A stretch of 64,000 bases of DNA from Sindora glabra (GCA_020226215.1 CM035228.1:61663989-61727988); one strand, 5' to 3'. Shown: positions 24,801 through 38,450, counted from the stretch's first letter. Notes: generated from the letters alone by a model not told the origin. Program-made: numbers and translations.

Positions 24801-25440
24801 TTTTGTATAGAAGATGTCATAAGTCTCCAATTGGTTAAGGTTGGTGAAGCCAAACTCTTAGGGTTAGAATTAGTGTAAGATTCTATAGAAAAAAATTGTT
24901 TGATAAGAGAGAGATTGCTAGCAGCCTAAAATATGTAGAAAGCATATATTGATCATTAACCTAGAGATCTAGAATTTAGCATTAGTGATCATGTATTACT
25001 TAAAGTTTCACCCATGAAAGGTGCAGTGAGATTTAGGAAGAATGGGAAGCTTAGCCTAAGGTACATAAGTCACCTTGAGATTCCTTAGTGATTTGAAGTA
25101 ATAACCTTCCCATTAGCACTAACTTTAGATATTACTAGTGTATACCCCCTATGTTTCATGTATCCATGCTTAAGATGTACTTTCCTAACCTTTCACAGGT
25201 GTTACAACCATATCTATCTAGTTGGACAAAAATCTATCTTATAAAGAGAAACTAATGGCCATTATAGATAGGCAAGTCAAGAAACTTCACTCTAAATCAA
25301 TAGCTTCATAAAAGTGATATAGCAAAATGATACTAGTGAAGAAGCAACATAGGAATCTTAAGATGTAATGCAAGCTAATATCCTCACTTGTTTAGCAACT
25401 AAGGTTAGTAACTTATTTTAGGAAATTTGAGGATGAATTT
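21860..25440 (+). pseudogene. gypsy pol remnant (PR-RT-RH-INT-chromodomain-like)
   Basis: Translating with frame changes shows a protease tail (EEPIIVEYV..., then IVLDIMDFDVMLSVDYLSCH near 22245-22310) and an intact linker ORF (22331-22615: VVKFDSLGESSF, IVKEFSDSFPESLPSLP). RT covers about 22620-23120 (LDKSFIHPSISPWVAHVVFV); its catalytic FIDD box reads FIDS at 23070-23081. RNase H lies at about 23480-23870 (YGETCEIYTNHKTLKYKF, LLKDYNCMILYH). Integrase lies at about 24180-24830 (YWWDSIKKDLVDF, VVIDRLTKLMCF, IYINEIVRLYRLPIS); the second catalytic motif SDRD reads SN-stop-D near 24551. A tail DLEFSISDHVLLKVSPMKG and SYKEKLMAIIDRQVKKL suggests a chromodomain-type C-terminus. Dozens of stops make it non-functional. 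Confidence 0.87.
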
Positions 25441-25456
25441 CCTTAAAAAGAAAAAA
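25425..25456 (+). other. polypurine tract region of the gypsy element
   Basis: TTTGAGGATGAATTTCCTT followed by AAAAAGAAAAAA directly before the 3' LTR TG. This matches the position and wording of the plus-strand primer region in Del/Tekay elements. Confidence 0.7.
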
Positions 25457-28302
25457 TGTAATAGCTCTATTATTAATAGATAACTTAGATATGTTATGGT
25501 ATAGTAGATGGGTAGATAAATTTTTATGAACTTGGGATCATCTTATTTAACCTTAAAACTATTGTCATTCCATAGCCTTATTAAAAGCCTTAACATGTTT
25601 TTGTCCTATTTAGCTCATATTGTTGATGAGCTAAGTCATCCAAAATTTCTTGAAATTTTTATAATTTCAAGGCATTTCATTGGGAGGCTATATAAAATAT
25701 ATATTATTTGAAAAAGAAAAATCTAGTAATAGTTAATTTAATATTTCTTAATGTAAATATGATTTTTAATGAATTTTTAGATATCTTTAAGTGACTTTTA
25801 ACGAGATGGAATTTGACAAAATTGATGAAATTTGTAATTTTGAACTAAAAATTAAAATCTAAAGTTTAATTCTTTAGGGTTTTCATTTTTTTAATACTTT
25901 ATTTGAATTCAAATAAGGGTATTTTCTTATTTTTATTTATGTCATTTAAGTAAATGTCCTTATTTGTCTTCAATTTTTATTTTAGTCTCCATTTACTTTT
26001 AATTTATAATGTCCTCATTTGTGTTTAATTTACATTTTAATCTCTATTTATTCAAGACATAAGTGGAAATAAGGACTAGGAATAACTTAGACTTAAAATA
26101 GCGTAAGTTAAGAACATGATATCCTGTTACTTAAACATATTTTTTTTACCCTTTACATCTCCAATAACTTTCACATGTAAAGGCAAAACATAATGCTGAC
26201 CCTCATTATAAGCTCTCTCACCTTCTTCTTTCTCTTTCACTTAAACCTAACCAAGACTGATTAACTTTCTTCATATTTTCTTGTGATTTTCATCATCCTA
26301 ATGTTGATTCTTGTTGAAAAACCACTTATTTTAAGGTTTTAGTAGTTAAGCACTCATGAATAGCTTGGCAGCAAACTTACTTTGAAATGTTTGATTCTTT
26401 ACTTTAGAAAGGTAATCCTAAGGTTCATTTTCTTGATTAGGAATTATATTAGCTTAGTTTAAGTGAGGAGTAGCAATAAGCTAATGCTTACCATGATAGG
26501 GCTTAGATTTTGATTTGAGGGATTCTTTTATATAAAGATAAATATTAGAACTTTAGTGTATATATGAGTTAATTGATGATTTAAGTATCATTTAGTTCTT
26601 GTTAAAGGTCCAAAAGTACCACCTATAAGCTTTAATCATTTGTGAACCATTGTGAAATTGGACCTAAGAGAAATAGTTATTGTTTTGAGAAAAAAATGTG
26701 TATTCTAACACGTTTTTATGTTTTTCAACCACTTCTACATTTTCAAATCATTATTTATTAATTTATTATATCTTATCTAAGTTTTTCTTCCTTATATATA
26801 TATATATACATACATACATATATATATTAAAGCTCTAATTACTCTTGAGATAAGCATTTTGAAAACTTTCTTTTAAGCTTTGGTTATGAGAAATTATGCT
26901 AAAGTGATGATATGATGATTTAAATGGTATATATAAGTTATTTTATTAAAAGTGAAATGTCTATGGAATTTTTTAGCTAAAAATATTGAAAGGTTATGAT
27001 TTTCCCATGATGAAATGGGTTTAGTCTTATGAATACAAAACAAAGGATATGTTTGGAAATGAAATAATGATAACAAGGTTGGAAACCTTGATGAATTGCG
27101 CATAGATGTTGCATGTATGAAATTTATGTGGACTATAAATGGATAGAATTTATGGAAGATTGAAAAGTGTTTCAATCACAGTTATGTTAATTGAAATTAT
27201 TTACTAAAATGTTTTTCTTTAATTTAATTATTTTCTATGGATGCTTTTTCTATTGCCATTCTTCTATAAAGTTGTTTATGGGAGGAAATTGGTTAGAAAC
27301 TACATATAGTGCACCTTAGATAGTGGATATCACCTTAAAGATGGGCTATGATATGCCTAGATGTAAGGAATATTAGTATCACACTAGGGACAAGCTATGT
27401 TACACTTAGATATGACAAGATAGTTAGTTACTCTATAATTTGTGTGCTTAATAGACTAAGAATCTCCCATTTAATAATTATTTTAATATGATTTTTAACT
27501 GCCTTGATTTCACATTTCATTTATATTTAAGATTCCTTATTAAATTATATTATGTATATTTGATAACCTATAATTGCTTTTATATCACCTATTTTGGAAC
27601 TTTATCCATTTATTTCTATTTTTCATAATTTGAAAATTTTGATATTTCTATTGCAAATTATGTGTTCTTAGTTACTTTAAATTAATACTAAATTTTTTAA
27701 AAAAGTTCATGCCCTAACTTATCCTACTTCTATTGGGGTGCATATTATATACTTACTAAGTCGTTAACTTACTATAATGTTTTCTATGTTTTTCATATAA
27801 AAGTGATGTTCCAGGTCCATTATACTCAATAACATAGGTAGAGGAGTGTCATCTAGTGATGAGCCATACACATTGTTCGTGTGAGTCAATGGGTTTAAAA
27901 TTATTGCTTTTATATTAAATGTTAAACTTTTAAAAGTGTTCTAATCCCACAAGTAGGATTTAACTTTTGTTATGTCCTAAATTGTTTGAATTGTAAAAGA
28001 CTATGTTATATAAATATCATTTACCATTGAAATGTTTAAATGATGACCTAATAATGAAAGTCCAAGATAAGACCAATGAGGATGATAATGATGTGAACAT
28101 GATATTGATGATAAGAATTACGGTGTCCATGTTAAGACCACTAGAAATATGAATGTCATGTGATGGTAGGTAATATGTTTTTGTGTAAACTATTAATATC
28201 ATATAGGTTAATCATGTTAGAAAGAGGCTTGCATGGCTTAGTGTGTACATGCTCCTTTTAAGGTTATGTGCCAATCATGGCCTGTATTTTTGGGTTATGA
28301 CA
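25457..28302 (+). repeat. 3' LTR of the gypsy element
   Basis: Starts TGTAATAGCTC and ends GGGTTATGACA, 2846 bp. It includes the ~300 bp missing from the 5' copy (27990-28302). The multi-kilobase length and the TGTAATA...TGACA ends are normal for Del/Tekay LTRs. Small ORFs in it (25526-25711, 26894-27175, 28017-28202) are not genes. Confidence 0.85.
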
Positions 28303-30810
28303 ATTATGACCTTAGTACAAATATTATTATTAGGAATCAATAGCAACATTCTATAAAAAAGCTAAAGTTCTTGCATTGTTCTCCTCCCCAAACACTATCC
28401 AATCTTTACCTTTCACCATCTCAACACCCATATACTTTAATTAATTACTAACTCATCTCTCTCTAGCATTAATTTTTCTATTTTCATTAATTGAAACCTA
28501 GAAATTTCTTAAATTTTTGTAAATTCAAGGTTTTTGAGATTTATTTTTGATTTTTTCTTTCTAAACATTCACACTCTCTTTTAAGAATTTAAGTCACCCA
28601 TGGCTAATGCTTCCTAAATAAAGCATTTAAGATACTTACCCTCGAATTTGCATAAAGATCCTAGGAATGAAATTAAAACTAACTAAAGGATGAATGCTTG
28701 ATTCTTCATGAAAAAGTAATAAAGAAACTATAAAAAAATAAGTTTTTTTAAAAAAGATGTGCTTAGATGTAAGTCCATTAACTTTGAATTCTTTAAAAAT
28801 GAGAAATTTCCTTGGTTTAGGAATTTAAATGCTTTCAGGTTAAAAGGATTCCTTACTTTAGATATTTATTACTCAGGCTTTTTATGCTAATATGGAAGTG
28901 TATGATAATCCTTCCATGATTGAGTTAGAAATTTGAAAGCAAAAGATTTGTATTATTATGGATACCTTGGTTTCGGTATTGGGATTAAAGGGTAAAGAAG
29001 ATATTTATGTGACTGACATACTTAGGGATTTGAAAAGATCAAATGATGGATATAATAAAGAAAAATAAATGGCTATAGTTTTTCCATGGAAGAACCTTTA
29101 TGAAGAAATTACCTTAAATGATTTTAATATTTCTCTATGGAGACTTCTATAAATTATAGGTAATGTGATATTGAATAATAGTGGAAACTAAGATAATATG
29201 AATGATACATAGTTATATTTGCTATGGGTAATGATCACAAAATGCCCAATTAGCTATTGAATATTATGCTTTATAAAAGGTCGATCTATACATATAAGGT
29301 CAGAGAGGTATAAAAAAAAAGGATAGAGTATGGTAGAGAAAATCAAAGACTGCAGCCCAAAGAAAGGTGAGAGAATAAAAAGAAGCAAAAAGAGTTATTG
29401 TAGTATAGTAGAGAAGGAAGTTGGGTCCCCTTGGTGCCAAAGCAAGAAGGTGCCTTTTCAGATGGCCATTTGATCATGTTTGAAATTCAAGTGCTTTCCA
29501 TGATCCAAAGCCTATAGACCACCTTCACAAAGAGGATATAAACTTTAAGAGACTACATGCAAACCATAGAAGATGAAGTAAAGGTTAGGTTCCATCGGTT
29601 GGAAATAGGGTTTATGAAATTTAGGAACCATTTTGGCCAAGTTGAGGACACAATTACTAAACTAGTGACCTTTTGGGACTTGCCTCTAGGTGATAGTGGC
29701 CATGTTTGAATTTGAGGCCTTTATAACTCTTTTATTATGCTTTATATCTTATTACTATTGATTACGCATTGCCAATACTTTATTACAAAAGGTTTCTATT
29801 GATTGTTTCAAAGTTTAGCCATTATTAGCCTTTCTATTCGATAATTTACACTTGATTATTTTAGAGTTTGAAGGTCTCTATGAACTCTTTGTATTTTAAT
29901 TACGAATATGATTTCTTTTAAAATTTTATGTTATGGATTAGTATAATATATAGCTGTGGACTCTTAGGCTAAGAATCATAGTTTATAAATATGTTCGCCT
30001 TTGATTTGATGTGATTTAAGAAATATACGATGGTAATATCATGTTTTATGATTTGAATACTTTTGACTGTGATGATATGATACTTAAATGTATTAAAGTT
30101 ATAAAGCTTGAAATAATAACTAGAATGTAATTTTATTATGCTTGTACATGTTAAATCTATGAGAGAATTATATGTTTGAATGTAGTTTAAGGAAATGACT
30201 GAGTTAATATATGATAATATGTGTGGTTTAGCCTTAAGGCAAAAGGACTCGGTTAATATTTTAACTAGTCATTGCTAACAAGCAAGGAATAAGAGGTAAA
30301 CCCAAATGAGGAATGCATAACCTCAAATGAAATGAATATTGGTTAGGGTAGATGTCAAGTGAACATTTTATGGAAAATTTAATGTTTCTAATAGAATAAT
30401 TGACCATTGCATATTGGAACTTGGTAAATTAGAGGATGTAGACCTAAAAAATTTAAGGTAGTTAGTGCACCATGCATGAGGCAATTATTAGATATCTAAA
30501 ACTAGCGTGGACTTTTAAACCCCAAAGATAACAAAAGGATATGCCACTTGTGAACACAACGTTATTGTAATTCACTAACCTAATATGCTTCCTTAACTTG
30601 GTAACTTGACCTAAGACAAACTAGGAAGGATGAATCAGGTGACATTCACTTTAAAGGGACTAAGTCTTCGTATAAGTAAAAAAGGTATTCCTTGAGAAAA
30701 ATAACAATAAACAAAAAAAAAAGTAGCATATTGTGAACCCTACCTTAGGATATGGTAAGTTTGCACTAGCTTTGGAATTTGAGGATAAATTCTTTAAAAA
30801 AAGGAAGTAT
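28303..30810 (+). mobile_element. older LTR-element internal remnant
   Basis: No recognisable protein domain. The segment ends with TTTGAGGATAAATTC and an A-rich run at about 30778-30808, followed by TATTACACTCC. This is the polypurine-to-LTR junction seen in the gypsy element to the left. That makes it the 3' internal end of an older related element into which 19414-28302 inserted. Pyrimidine-rich leader-like DNA occurs near 28380-28480. Confidence 0.5.
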
Positions 30811-32539
30811 TATTACACTCCTTTAAGAATTTAATATTTTAACTAAAGTGAAGAGGAAGAATAATGGGTAGTGAGTATGGTAAATAAGAGAAACATAAGC
30901 CATAGGCAAATGGGAGAGTATAAGTAAGTGTGGAAGGGAATTATTAGCAAAGGATAAAAATGTCCCTTCCCTTTATAACTCTAATTCAACATTACCTTTT
31001 CTCATTTCTTTCCTTTATAACCAAGTACTTCTTCTCTTCTCATTCTTCCTATTCATTTTCTTCTTCTTCCTCACTTTTCTAAGAAAACTTCTTAAATCCA
31101 TAAAGGTAAGTGAAGAATTAAGCTAGAATCATCATATAGTTGAAGTAAGGATCTCTAGACATTATTAATTTTAAATTACTTCTTTCTCTTAGGTAGTTAA
31201 TGAAGCTTGTCTTGATCTTAGAAGGAGAAATAGAACCTTAACCCAAAGTCTCTTAAAATCTTGGATGATTAATGCAGAAGAATAGCAAATTCAACCTTCA
31301 CAATCTTTCTTTAAGCGAGGTGAGTGAATATTCTATATCAAATCTTGAATTTTCAAAGGATTACATATTTGAGGAATAGTTAAGAAAATTTACATTTCTA
31401 AAAAATCCTAAGTTAATGGTGAAACGAAAAGATTTAATAATAAAAATGGTGAAACAAAAAGATTTGATAATAAAAATGGCTTAAACTATGTTCCTAAGAT
31501 GAGTCTGGATGATTTGATAAGCTTAAAATGAAAAATCAATGAGTTTGTCTCATGACCTAAATTTTAAACTATTGTGATTGCCAGACATCTTTACAAGCCT
31601 TTCTAAACTAATTGATTTATAACACTAACTATTTTCTTTAAAAATATGCATGATACAAAAATATAAGTTAGGAAAATTCAATGATTATTATTTTTTCTTT
31701 ATTTATAATTCCTTTTTGAAAACTCTTCCTTCTTTTAAAAACAATCAAATCAAAAAATCATTTTTCATAATTGATAAGGTTCAATCTTTTAGATGTATTT
31801 CTTTGAAAACAATTGGTAAATTTAGAAAATTGAATGTACTTAAGAACCTTTTTACCTTTTTCTTTCTTTTTGAACAAGTTTCTAAAATCAAAGTGGTTGT
31901 AACTTCCTTTAGAGTCAAAATCCAAGAAAAGCAAGAGAAGATTTCTTTTTTGATTAGGAAATGGTTGAAATATAATGACCTTAGAAAAATGAAGAATATA
32001 AATGAAGTGACTTTAGAAAAATATTTGATTATTGGAAGGTCATTACTTTTAATAAGTTCTCAAACAAATATTTCTTCAAGGAACTATTTTTTGAAGGGAT
32101 GACTTGTCAAACAAGATTACAAAAAGCCTAAAAACATGGATTTATAAAACTTGATTGAATAATGTTTTCTTCATAATTTGCCTTAAGAAATTAGAAAGAT
32201 ATTTTGAAGGAAGTTTTTTCAACAATAAGCAATAGTTTTATCCAAGATGTTCAAACATGAAACAAGCATAATAAACTAGGACCATGTTAGTAAAACCAAA
32301 AAAAAATTAGATTTTATTTTAACTTAAAATACTTTAGAGATAAGATCAAATAGATCAAAAATAGATTCAGCTTAAAACCTGATAGATACTATTTGAGGAG
32401 ATTCCTTGAAAAAGATTCCTATTTATCTTTGATAGGAATGGAAGCCGTTATTCCCTTGGAAAAAAATTATGCGAGCAACTTAATATTTGTTAGAAAATCA
32501 TTTTTGTATTAACCATAAAATAATTGAAATAATATTAGA

Positions 32540-32608
<69 letters not shown>

Positions 32609-35600
32609 TGCATCATACACATAAATTAATTATACAAAAAGTTACTTAGGCCATGTTGTAACCTAGTTACCAAAGTCTCAAAATAATTATACAAACTAAG
32701 AAAAGATAATCAGACCATAATTATACAAATTAAAATTTTAAAGTAGATATTTTTAAATAGATGAAAATGACAATTGTTAATTCAAGCTAACTATTACTTA
32801 TGTGTATACTAGAGTTATCAGGGTCCGAATCCTTGAAGATAACCAAATGCAATCTCATAAAAATAAAACTAGAGGTCTCAATAGGTACCATCTAGGTCTA
32901 TAGCATCTAAAAAATATATCCATAAGTAGCATAAGTAATAAAATTACCCAATGACATAGATATGCTGCAAATGTTCTAATTAGTTTTAATTCACAAAAAA
33001 CTTATATACAAAACATAAAACAAAATTCATTTTCTTACAAAAAAAAAAGTATTTCTTATTAGTCAATTCTATATACTGCACTATTAATTATTTAGATAGA
33101 ATATAATTTGGTCATATGTATAACATAAACATTTGAATAACTATTAAATGGCATAGATTCATAAAAGGCTCTTTTTTATTACTCCAAGCTAACCTTAACC
33201 ATGCATATCCTAACCTTATGCCTCCTCTTTTACCTCACAACATTTCATATGACTTCAAGTATAGGATGCTGGGCTAATCTCCATAAATTCCCATAAGGTA
33301 TGATAATCACAAGATTATGTCACAATGTTACATACAACATTTAAGCCAATATTGTCATAAATGGCATTAAAGCCTAAAAATTACAGGTGGCGTTCAAGCC
33401 ATTTATATAAAGCTTTCATCGACTCTTTATTCACATAAAGCACTCACTGGCTCATTTCTAAGTATATAGGATAAGGTCAAAATACCATCTATTAGCCATA
33501 ATTATCACATACTATTATATATAACATAAAGTAAACAATTGCCTCGTCCTTTTACTAGTGACCATACAAAGCATTTGAGCTTTCATTTCGTATGCCAAAT
33601 CACTATATCATTTACTTAAAGTTCAATGACATCTAGTCATTCTCATAAGCTTTAGTCATAAGTATTATTTTCACATAAACATATTAGTGAATATACAAGT
33701 CACAAATCAATTCAATAGTATTTCATGTATTGACTTTTCCAACATGTTCATAGTTTCACTATAGAACCTTTAAAATAACATTCATTTTTTTTATAGTATG
33801 CTGATCAAGTATCAAATATGCATTTAAGCTATGTTCAACACATGTTATCCATATAAATATTAGTGTGAGATCAACATGTCATTTACATTTTTTATTAATA
33901 AAATTGCATAGTGCTAACTTGGTTTTTTCAACTTTCACAATTTATTATTTTTTTAGCAATTTAAATCTAATACTTTTTGCAGTATTTTAATATGTAACAA
34001 AAATATTTTTTCTCACTTATTCAAGAAACTTGGGACACTACCTAATGGTTATAAATTGCTCGATTGCACCAAATATTAGTATCAAAAATTAGAAAATAGT
34101 CATAAATCTATACTAGTTTCTAACAACTACCCTTGTATTTATAAATTTTACTATGCATAGAAATCCTTATTAAAATTTAATCAAATTTTACAAAATGAAT
34201 ATTGATACATTTAATGACATTGCTTTTTATTTTCTCAAAACAAATCATATAAAGTATCCTTATACTCGATTATCAAAATAAGTTAAAAAAGGAATTTTTA
34301 TACTGAAAAATTCATTTTAAGTATTAAATTTTAATAAAATTTTATGAAAATTTATAGATTCATTAATAATCCATAAAATATAAGTTTTAAACTATTTTCA
34401 TACTTAAAATAATTTATACAAGTTTTTCCTAACTTAAACTACCAATATACTAAAAAAGGGACTACTTTAGCTTTTAAAAACTTTTTTTATGTACAGATAT
34501 TTATGAAATTTTCTAAAAATTTCTAGGAAATTTTAAAAAGTGTAAAATATTAGTAAATAACCATTTTAAATCATAAAACATGTTACATAAATGATTAAAA
34601 CATTTTATTGTAAAAACTAGTTTGTAGGAAATAATTTTTCCCTTAGAAGCATTGGTTTTGAAAACAATTTTTCAACATAAATCCATAAGCTTTCAAATAT
34701 AATTTCAAACATGTTTTAACCTCAAAAATTCATCATTAATGTTAATAAATATTTCTAAAATACTTTAGATCTTTGTGTATCAAAATTTTCTTACAAGTGT
34801 TTATGATGAATTTAATCATAATTGTGCAATAATAATGCTATAAGCATGCAAATAAGGCATGGGTGTTAATTCTGATTGAGATTGATGAATCTGTGAAAAT
34901 GTGTAATAGGACATGTTGATTATCTAGAAAACTTAATTTAAGGGAAGTGATTTGTACGAGGTATAAGGTTGACCTTAAAAGGATAAGAATGAAGCTGATG
35001 AAGAGGTATAAGGTTGATTGAAAGTTATAAGGAGGTTTATTGCTTACATTATTTGCCATAAATATTGTTAATATGATTATGACAGTGATATTATTGCATA
35101 ATATTTCTTCTTTAGTCCATGTTAGTATTACAAGATGATTGTGAATAGTTTAATATAATAATGTGAAGTTTTTAAAAGACAAACTAGTTCAATTGTACTA
35201 ACCACTAAAGATGGTTAGGTTAAATGTGTGCTTAAGGTTATAGTTTGAATCTTCATATAGTTATATATTGGGAATGAATCCTTTGCTATAAGATATATCT
35301 TAAATTTATAACTTGATTTTGTGCTAGTATATTCATTAACTAAGTTATAAACTTAGTCTTTTATGTATTGTCCTTTATAGATCTTTGAACGAAAATGATT
35401 GCCACTACTCAATGCTTGGTTTAGTAAAAGTTAAACGGTATGATATGAGCAACAACTATTGGTAAGGTAGAAGTACAAAGGTCATACCCTAGTAGGAAGA
35501 AGAAATATACCAGGAATAGTATATGATTAATTTAATATGTAAGAAGGGATAACTACTCCCTTAATCATTATAATAAACTTTTTTAATTCCTATTAGATAG

Positions 35601-35714
35601 TTTAAATTATATATTTAATAAGTTATTAGAGAGAGATGATGGCCTTATTGCTTAGGTTAGTGGAAATTGGGAGTTGGGATCCATGCTAGTCATGACTAGG
35701 TACGGGTCATGACA
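30811..35714 (+). mobile_element. probable 3' LTR of the older gypsy-like element, with insertions
   Basis: It begins TATTACACTCC after a polypurine-like run and ends GGGTCATGACA at 35714, the same ends as the other LTRs here. It contains a leader-like stretch with a TCCATAAAGGTAAGTGAAG splice-donor-like site near 31100. At 4.9 kb it is longer than the related LTRs, and a (TA)n tract at 32543-32602 and changed sequence character after it suggest an internal insertion. An AT-rich ORF at 31650-32102 (150 codons) has no recognisable motif and is probably chance. Confidence 0.45.
32543..32602. repeat. (TA)n microsatellite
   Basis: About 30 TA dinucleotides, read directly. Confidence 0.95.
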
Positions 35715-38390
35715 CCTTGACTTTGCATAGATAAAACTTACCAAAATTAAGGGAATATAGAGGGTACCTAAGACTCTTACCATGAATTTTCATTCAATTT
35801 ATAACATTTTTCCATAATTTATAAGACTACATATCTCCATATAATTAATGTTTTCAATACATTAATTATATAATTAATGTATAATTATCTAATTTATAAC
35901 ATTTTTCCATAATTTATAAGACCACATATCTCCATATAATTAATGTTTTCGATACATTTGTTTACTATTCTCATTCTCATTTCATTTATAATTATCCAAG
36001 CCATAATCATGATCTAACTTATTCATAATTAAGTATATTTTGTTTCTTCCTAGACCACTTGCATATTAGTTTATTACATAGAGTTAGGACCATCTTCAAC
36101 TAATTAAGACAAATTTTAAACCACAATTAGGGGGATATGGAAAGGTACTTGTGTCTTTCCCCCAAAGGTTCTCAGGTTTCTATTTTATTATAAGCCATCA
36201 ATTAGTAACTAAACCTCTATTCCAATTTTACCAATTGAATTGTCTAAATATTACCCTTATAGGATTAAAATAATTACCATATACTTTAAAGAAATTTTTA
36301 CAAGTCTAAAGAGTTTTGGGAGGGCACCAAACCTACCCTACCTATTTTTCCAAAATTCTTTGCTTCACTTGGTCACTTGTTCACTATTTTGTAATGTTCT
36401 CAAGCATAGCATCTTAGACAATTAATTCCTTCTTTTTTTTAAAAGAAAAACTCATTAATACAAAATTTTAGCTAAAAATCAAGGGAATGACCAAACCATA
36501 TATCCTAGTAACCTTGCATGACATTAAAATAAACTCTCTATTTTTCCAAAATTTCCTTCATGATCATAACATGCATAAAGGTTTCCTAAAGAGTTTTCTA
36601 GCAATCTTTTATGAATATTACCTTTAATCAAACTTCAACATGATTCTTTCAAAATCATTTTAAAACCCCACTAGGGCTTTTTATACTTCCATCAGAATTG
36701 TAAAGGATTTATCAATATCTAAATGTTATTATGAAGGGATGAAACTTTCACCTTGCTATTCTCAAGTTCTTGAATAAAACCTTAACAAAAAGAATAATCT
36801 CACAATTACTACCTATTTCTTACAATCTTAGATGAAAATTATAAGATTGAAGTGTTCTTACCAAATGACAAATCAATCTTCCTTCTTTGAACTTCCTTAT
36901 GGTTTAGTTTCTCTATGAAGGCAAGAGAGTTTTTTTTTCTTTTTGTGCTAATGGAAAGGTATAAAGCCATGAATGATGAGAGAAAAAGAATGAAAATGGT
37001 TCTTTTACTATTTTTCTGAACTTATAATATGCAATTATTTCCTATCTTTAATTTTATTGGTCCTTCTTAGATTTCTCTTAACAATTATGATTCTTATCCT
37101 TTTTAGCCATCATCATCTATTTCCCCTATTTCTCCTTTCATCATTATCTCTACAAGTTATCATGACCTACTAGTATTTGCTTACAAGTATTGCACTTAAC
37201 TAAAATTAAGTACAATTTGGGATCAATGAGATGTCTCATTTAGCTACCCCCATACTAGCTACCAAGTGGGCCTCTCCCAATGCCTACAATTAATTCTTTA
37301 TTAGGCCAAGTACAATTTATAGCCTTCTCCTAATTGGGTCTAGCCTTTTCTTTAACAAAATTCCTAAATTAGGCTTAAACCCATATTTTATATAGCTAAC
37401 TTTTGTTGATTTCTTGAAAAATTCATAACTAATTATTTACTATAACCCAGTTCATGAAATCTTTACTCTAAAAAGCCTCATCTGCCTTTTTTTATAGCCA
37501 TAAACCATTTGTCAATTGCATTTTCTAATAAAAAGTTATACTTAATTTACTAAGGGGAGGTTAATATAACTCTGTTATAAATTTTCCTATTTTTTAAAAA
37601 ATAGAAACATTAATTAGTTTAGAATTAAATTATGAAATTTTTATGAATAGAAGCCTCAAATGTCTTCTTTCTAAATCTTTTTATGGTTCATAAATAAATT
37701 TTTTTTATAAAAAGTTATAATGAAAAATCATTGATTGCACAATAAGCTCAATATATAATGTGATTGTCAACAATCTCTTAATTATTTTTGTATTTATCAC
37801 TTATAGGCTTTCTCATGCTCCTAACCACTAACTCCACTCCTATATAGGTGTTTTTCTTCCTTATATATCCTCTAGATTACTTGCTCGTATGCTAGGATGG
37901 CACATGTACATGTGAAGCATTCTCGATGTAATTGCTCACTTGAGCACATACTCTCTTACATATGTACGCATGTATATTTATATAAAATCATATATACATA
38001 TATTAAATACACATTAGCCATGCTAAGATTATTATGGTGTTATGGCAAGGTTATTTTATTGATATCCATAATCAACTATTACCGTATTTCTATACACAAA
38101 TGTATTCTTATTAAAAGCAAATGATATTACATTTCCTAGTTGATATGAGGTAAAGATGGATAATCCTAATATGGATAATTGAGTACAAGTTAAGAGTGTA
38201 AACAAGCTTATGCCATGAATGCGAAATCAAAGTGTTAATTGTAATTATATTCTCATGTTATTAAATGTGCAATTAATGAGAATGATGATGTTCAATGATT
38301 ATACATGTGTTGTGATTTATGCATTGATTCGCTTGTCCATTTGTGAGGGAATAAAATTGATTTTGGTGGGATAAGATTGGGATTGTAAGG
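35715..38390 (-). mobile_element. AT-rich DNA with a minus-strand LTR-like leader
   Basis: On the minus strand, 36975-36840 reads TATACCTTTCC, then a leader, then a TTTGGTAAGAACAC donor-like site. This is the same pattern as the plus-strand leaders near 31100 and 54680. A start-like TGTAATATC on the minus strand lies near 38131. Together this suggests a decayed minus-strand LTR covering roughly 36000-38130. No coding sequence was recognised. Confidence 0.4.
35796..35958. repeat. 95-bp-spaced tandem duplication
   Basis: The block from AATTTATAACATTTTTCC to TTAATGTTTTC occurs at 35796-35860 and again at 35891-35958 with about two differences. Confidence 0.9.
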
Positions 38391-38422
38391 GGAATGATAC
38401 AAAAAAGTATAAAGAATTTTAT

Positions 38423-38450
38423 AAAATGATGATACATGTATCATCATTTT
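38423..38450. repeat. 28-bp perfect palindrome
   Basis: The sequence centred on ACATGT (half-site AAAATGATGATACA) equals its own reverse complement over 28 bases with no spacer. It is bracketed by two near-identical direct motifs, GGGGAATGATAC/G followed by A-rich GTATAAA, at about 38391 and 38463. Confidence 0.95.

Larger units (their letters stand above)
19414..28302 (+). mobile_element. dead Ty3/gypsy chromovirus (Del/Tekay-like), two LTRs
   Basis: The element runs from the 5' LTR at 19414 to the end of the 3' LTR at 28302 (...GGGTTATGACA). It is flanked by ATTAC (19409-19413) and ATTAT (28303-28307), a one-mismatch 5-bp target duplication. Between the LTRs lies a pol region in the order protease, RT, RNase H, integrase, chromodomain-like tail, which is gypsy order. 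The motifs resemble the Del/Tekay lineage, and the pre-LTR TTTGAGGATGAATTTCC is the usual polypurine context of that lineage. The primer-binding site and nearly all gag are missing. Many stops and clear LTR divergence mark it as old. Confidence 0.88.

Noticed and set aside
31650..32102. 150-codon ORF, the longest in the window
   Set aside because: Lys/Phe/Ile-rich product of AT-rich LTR-like DNA with no domain, no splice context and no promoter; length alone is not convincing.
32815..32850. tRNA B-box-like GGGTCCGAATCC (possible tRNA or SINE)
   Set aside because: No A box at the right distance and no cloverleaf arms could be formed.
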